64,000 nt of DNA from Bacillus sp. FJAT-44742 (GTDB taxonomy: Bacteria; Bacillota; Bacilli; Bacillales; Marinococcaceae), in the NCBI RefSeq assembly GCF_002797315.1, contig NZ_KZ454936.1, positions 1,611,133-1,675,132 on the forward strand. The letters are read 5' to 3'. A model generated the notes under the pieces. It saw only the letters and a program-made list of their open reading frames with translations. It did no database searches and had not been told where the DNA came from. Position numbers and translations under genes: made by a program. Below, piece by piece: positions 63,934 to 64,000 of the stretch (the stretch's first letter is position 1; each line of letters starts with the position of its first letter).

Positions 63934-64000
63934 TTATAACTTAATGTGCAAAGCCTCTGTCACATCCTCTTTTTCCAAAAGTGAATAGTCCCCACCCTCA
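63934..64000 (-). CDS. Partial gene, C-terminal end only
   Basis: The last 22 codons of an open frame ending at TAA 63936-63934 read GGDYSLLEKEDVTEALHIKL on the minus strand. It ends 15 bases before yneP and runs off the right edge. I cannot assign it from this length. Confidence 0.5.
   Translation of the reverse strand, partial: EGGDYSLLEKEDVTEALHIKL

Overview
The window looks like a chromosomal segment of an endospore-forming, probably halophilic or alkaliphilic, member of the Bacillaceae. The gene set and neighbourhoods match Bacillus subtilis: yneT-parE-parC, yneR, yneQ-tlp-yneP, ypwA, rlmL-like ypsC, rnpB, gpsB, ypsA, cotD, yprB-yprA, yppG, dynA and ykuI. The synteny is shuffled: pieces of the yne block lie at both ends. 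A BCCT osmolyte transporter and very acidic lipoproteins fit a salty habitat. Most genes run on the minus strand, and short operons end in clear hairpin terminators. TTG starts backed by strong Shine-Dalgarno sites are frequent.

Layout. 1-10 kb: topoisomerase IV, a CoA-binding protein, a GAF histidine kinase interrupted by one in-frame TGA, an M32 carboxypeptidase and YneR. 10-19 kb: thiolase, an RNA methyltransferase, BCCT carrier, EgtB-like protein, an AbrB/zinc-knuckle protein and a flavoprotein. 19-29 kb: RNase P RNA, RNase H, nitrilase, gpsB, ypsA, cotD, the MrfA/MrfB repair pair and a YyaL-type protein. 29-38 kb: a spore-flavoured region with three small YheC/YheD-type ATP-grasp genes flanking two tiny Lys/Arg-rich peptide genes that share their first seven residues, then a polysaccharide deacetylase, a LysM-CAP protein and an SDR. 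38-50 kb: GltS, CheV, an acidic SurA/PrsA-like lipoprotein, an ABC ATPase, an intact ISL3-family insertion with an 8-bp target duplication, DNA glycosylase, small unknowns, two HesB/IscA-like genes each with an in-frame TGA, a dipeptidase and YppG. 50-64 kb: a double dynamin, MFS, YkuI, flavin reductase-like protein, hydrolase, MetA, PHP phosphoesterase, NadE, YneQ, Tlp and YneP.

The main discovery candidate is a set of three genes (6647-7798, 47764-48054, 49529-49843) that are otherwise intact but carry a single TGA. At two of them the TGA sits where the family normally has Cys. Each TGA is followed at once by an RNA hairpin; two of the three meet the published bacterial SECIS criteria closely, while the third is weaker. 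This suggests selenocysteine use, including a possible selenoprotein histidine kinase. No selA/B/C/D gene lies in the window, so the idea depends on the rest of the genome. The second candidate is the ATP-grasp plus MGLRKGK mini-peptide cluster. Several true pseudogenes (gluconate dehydrogenase subunit 3-like, an acidic remnant, a small remnant near 34 kb) provide the contrast: they carry multiple frameshifts or mixed stop codons.
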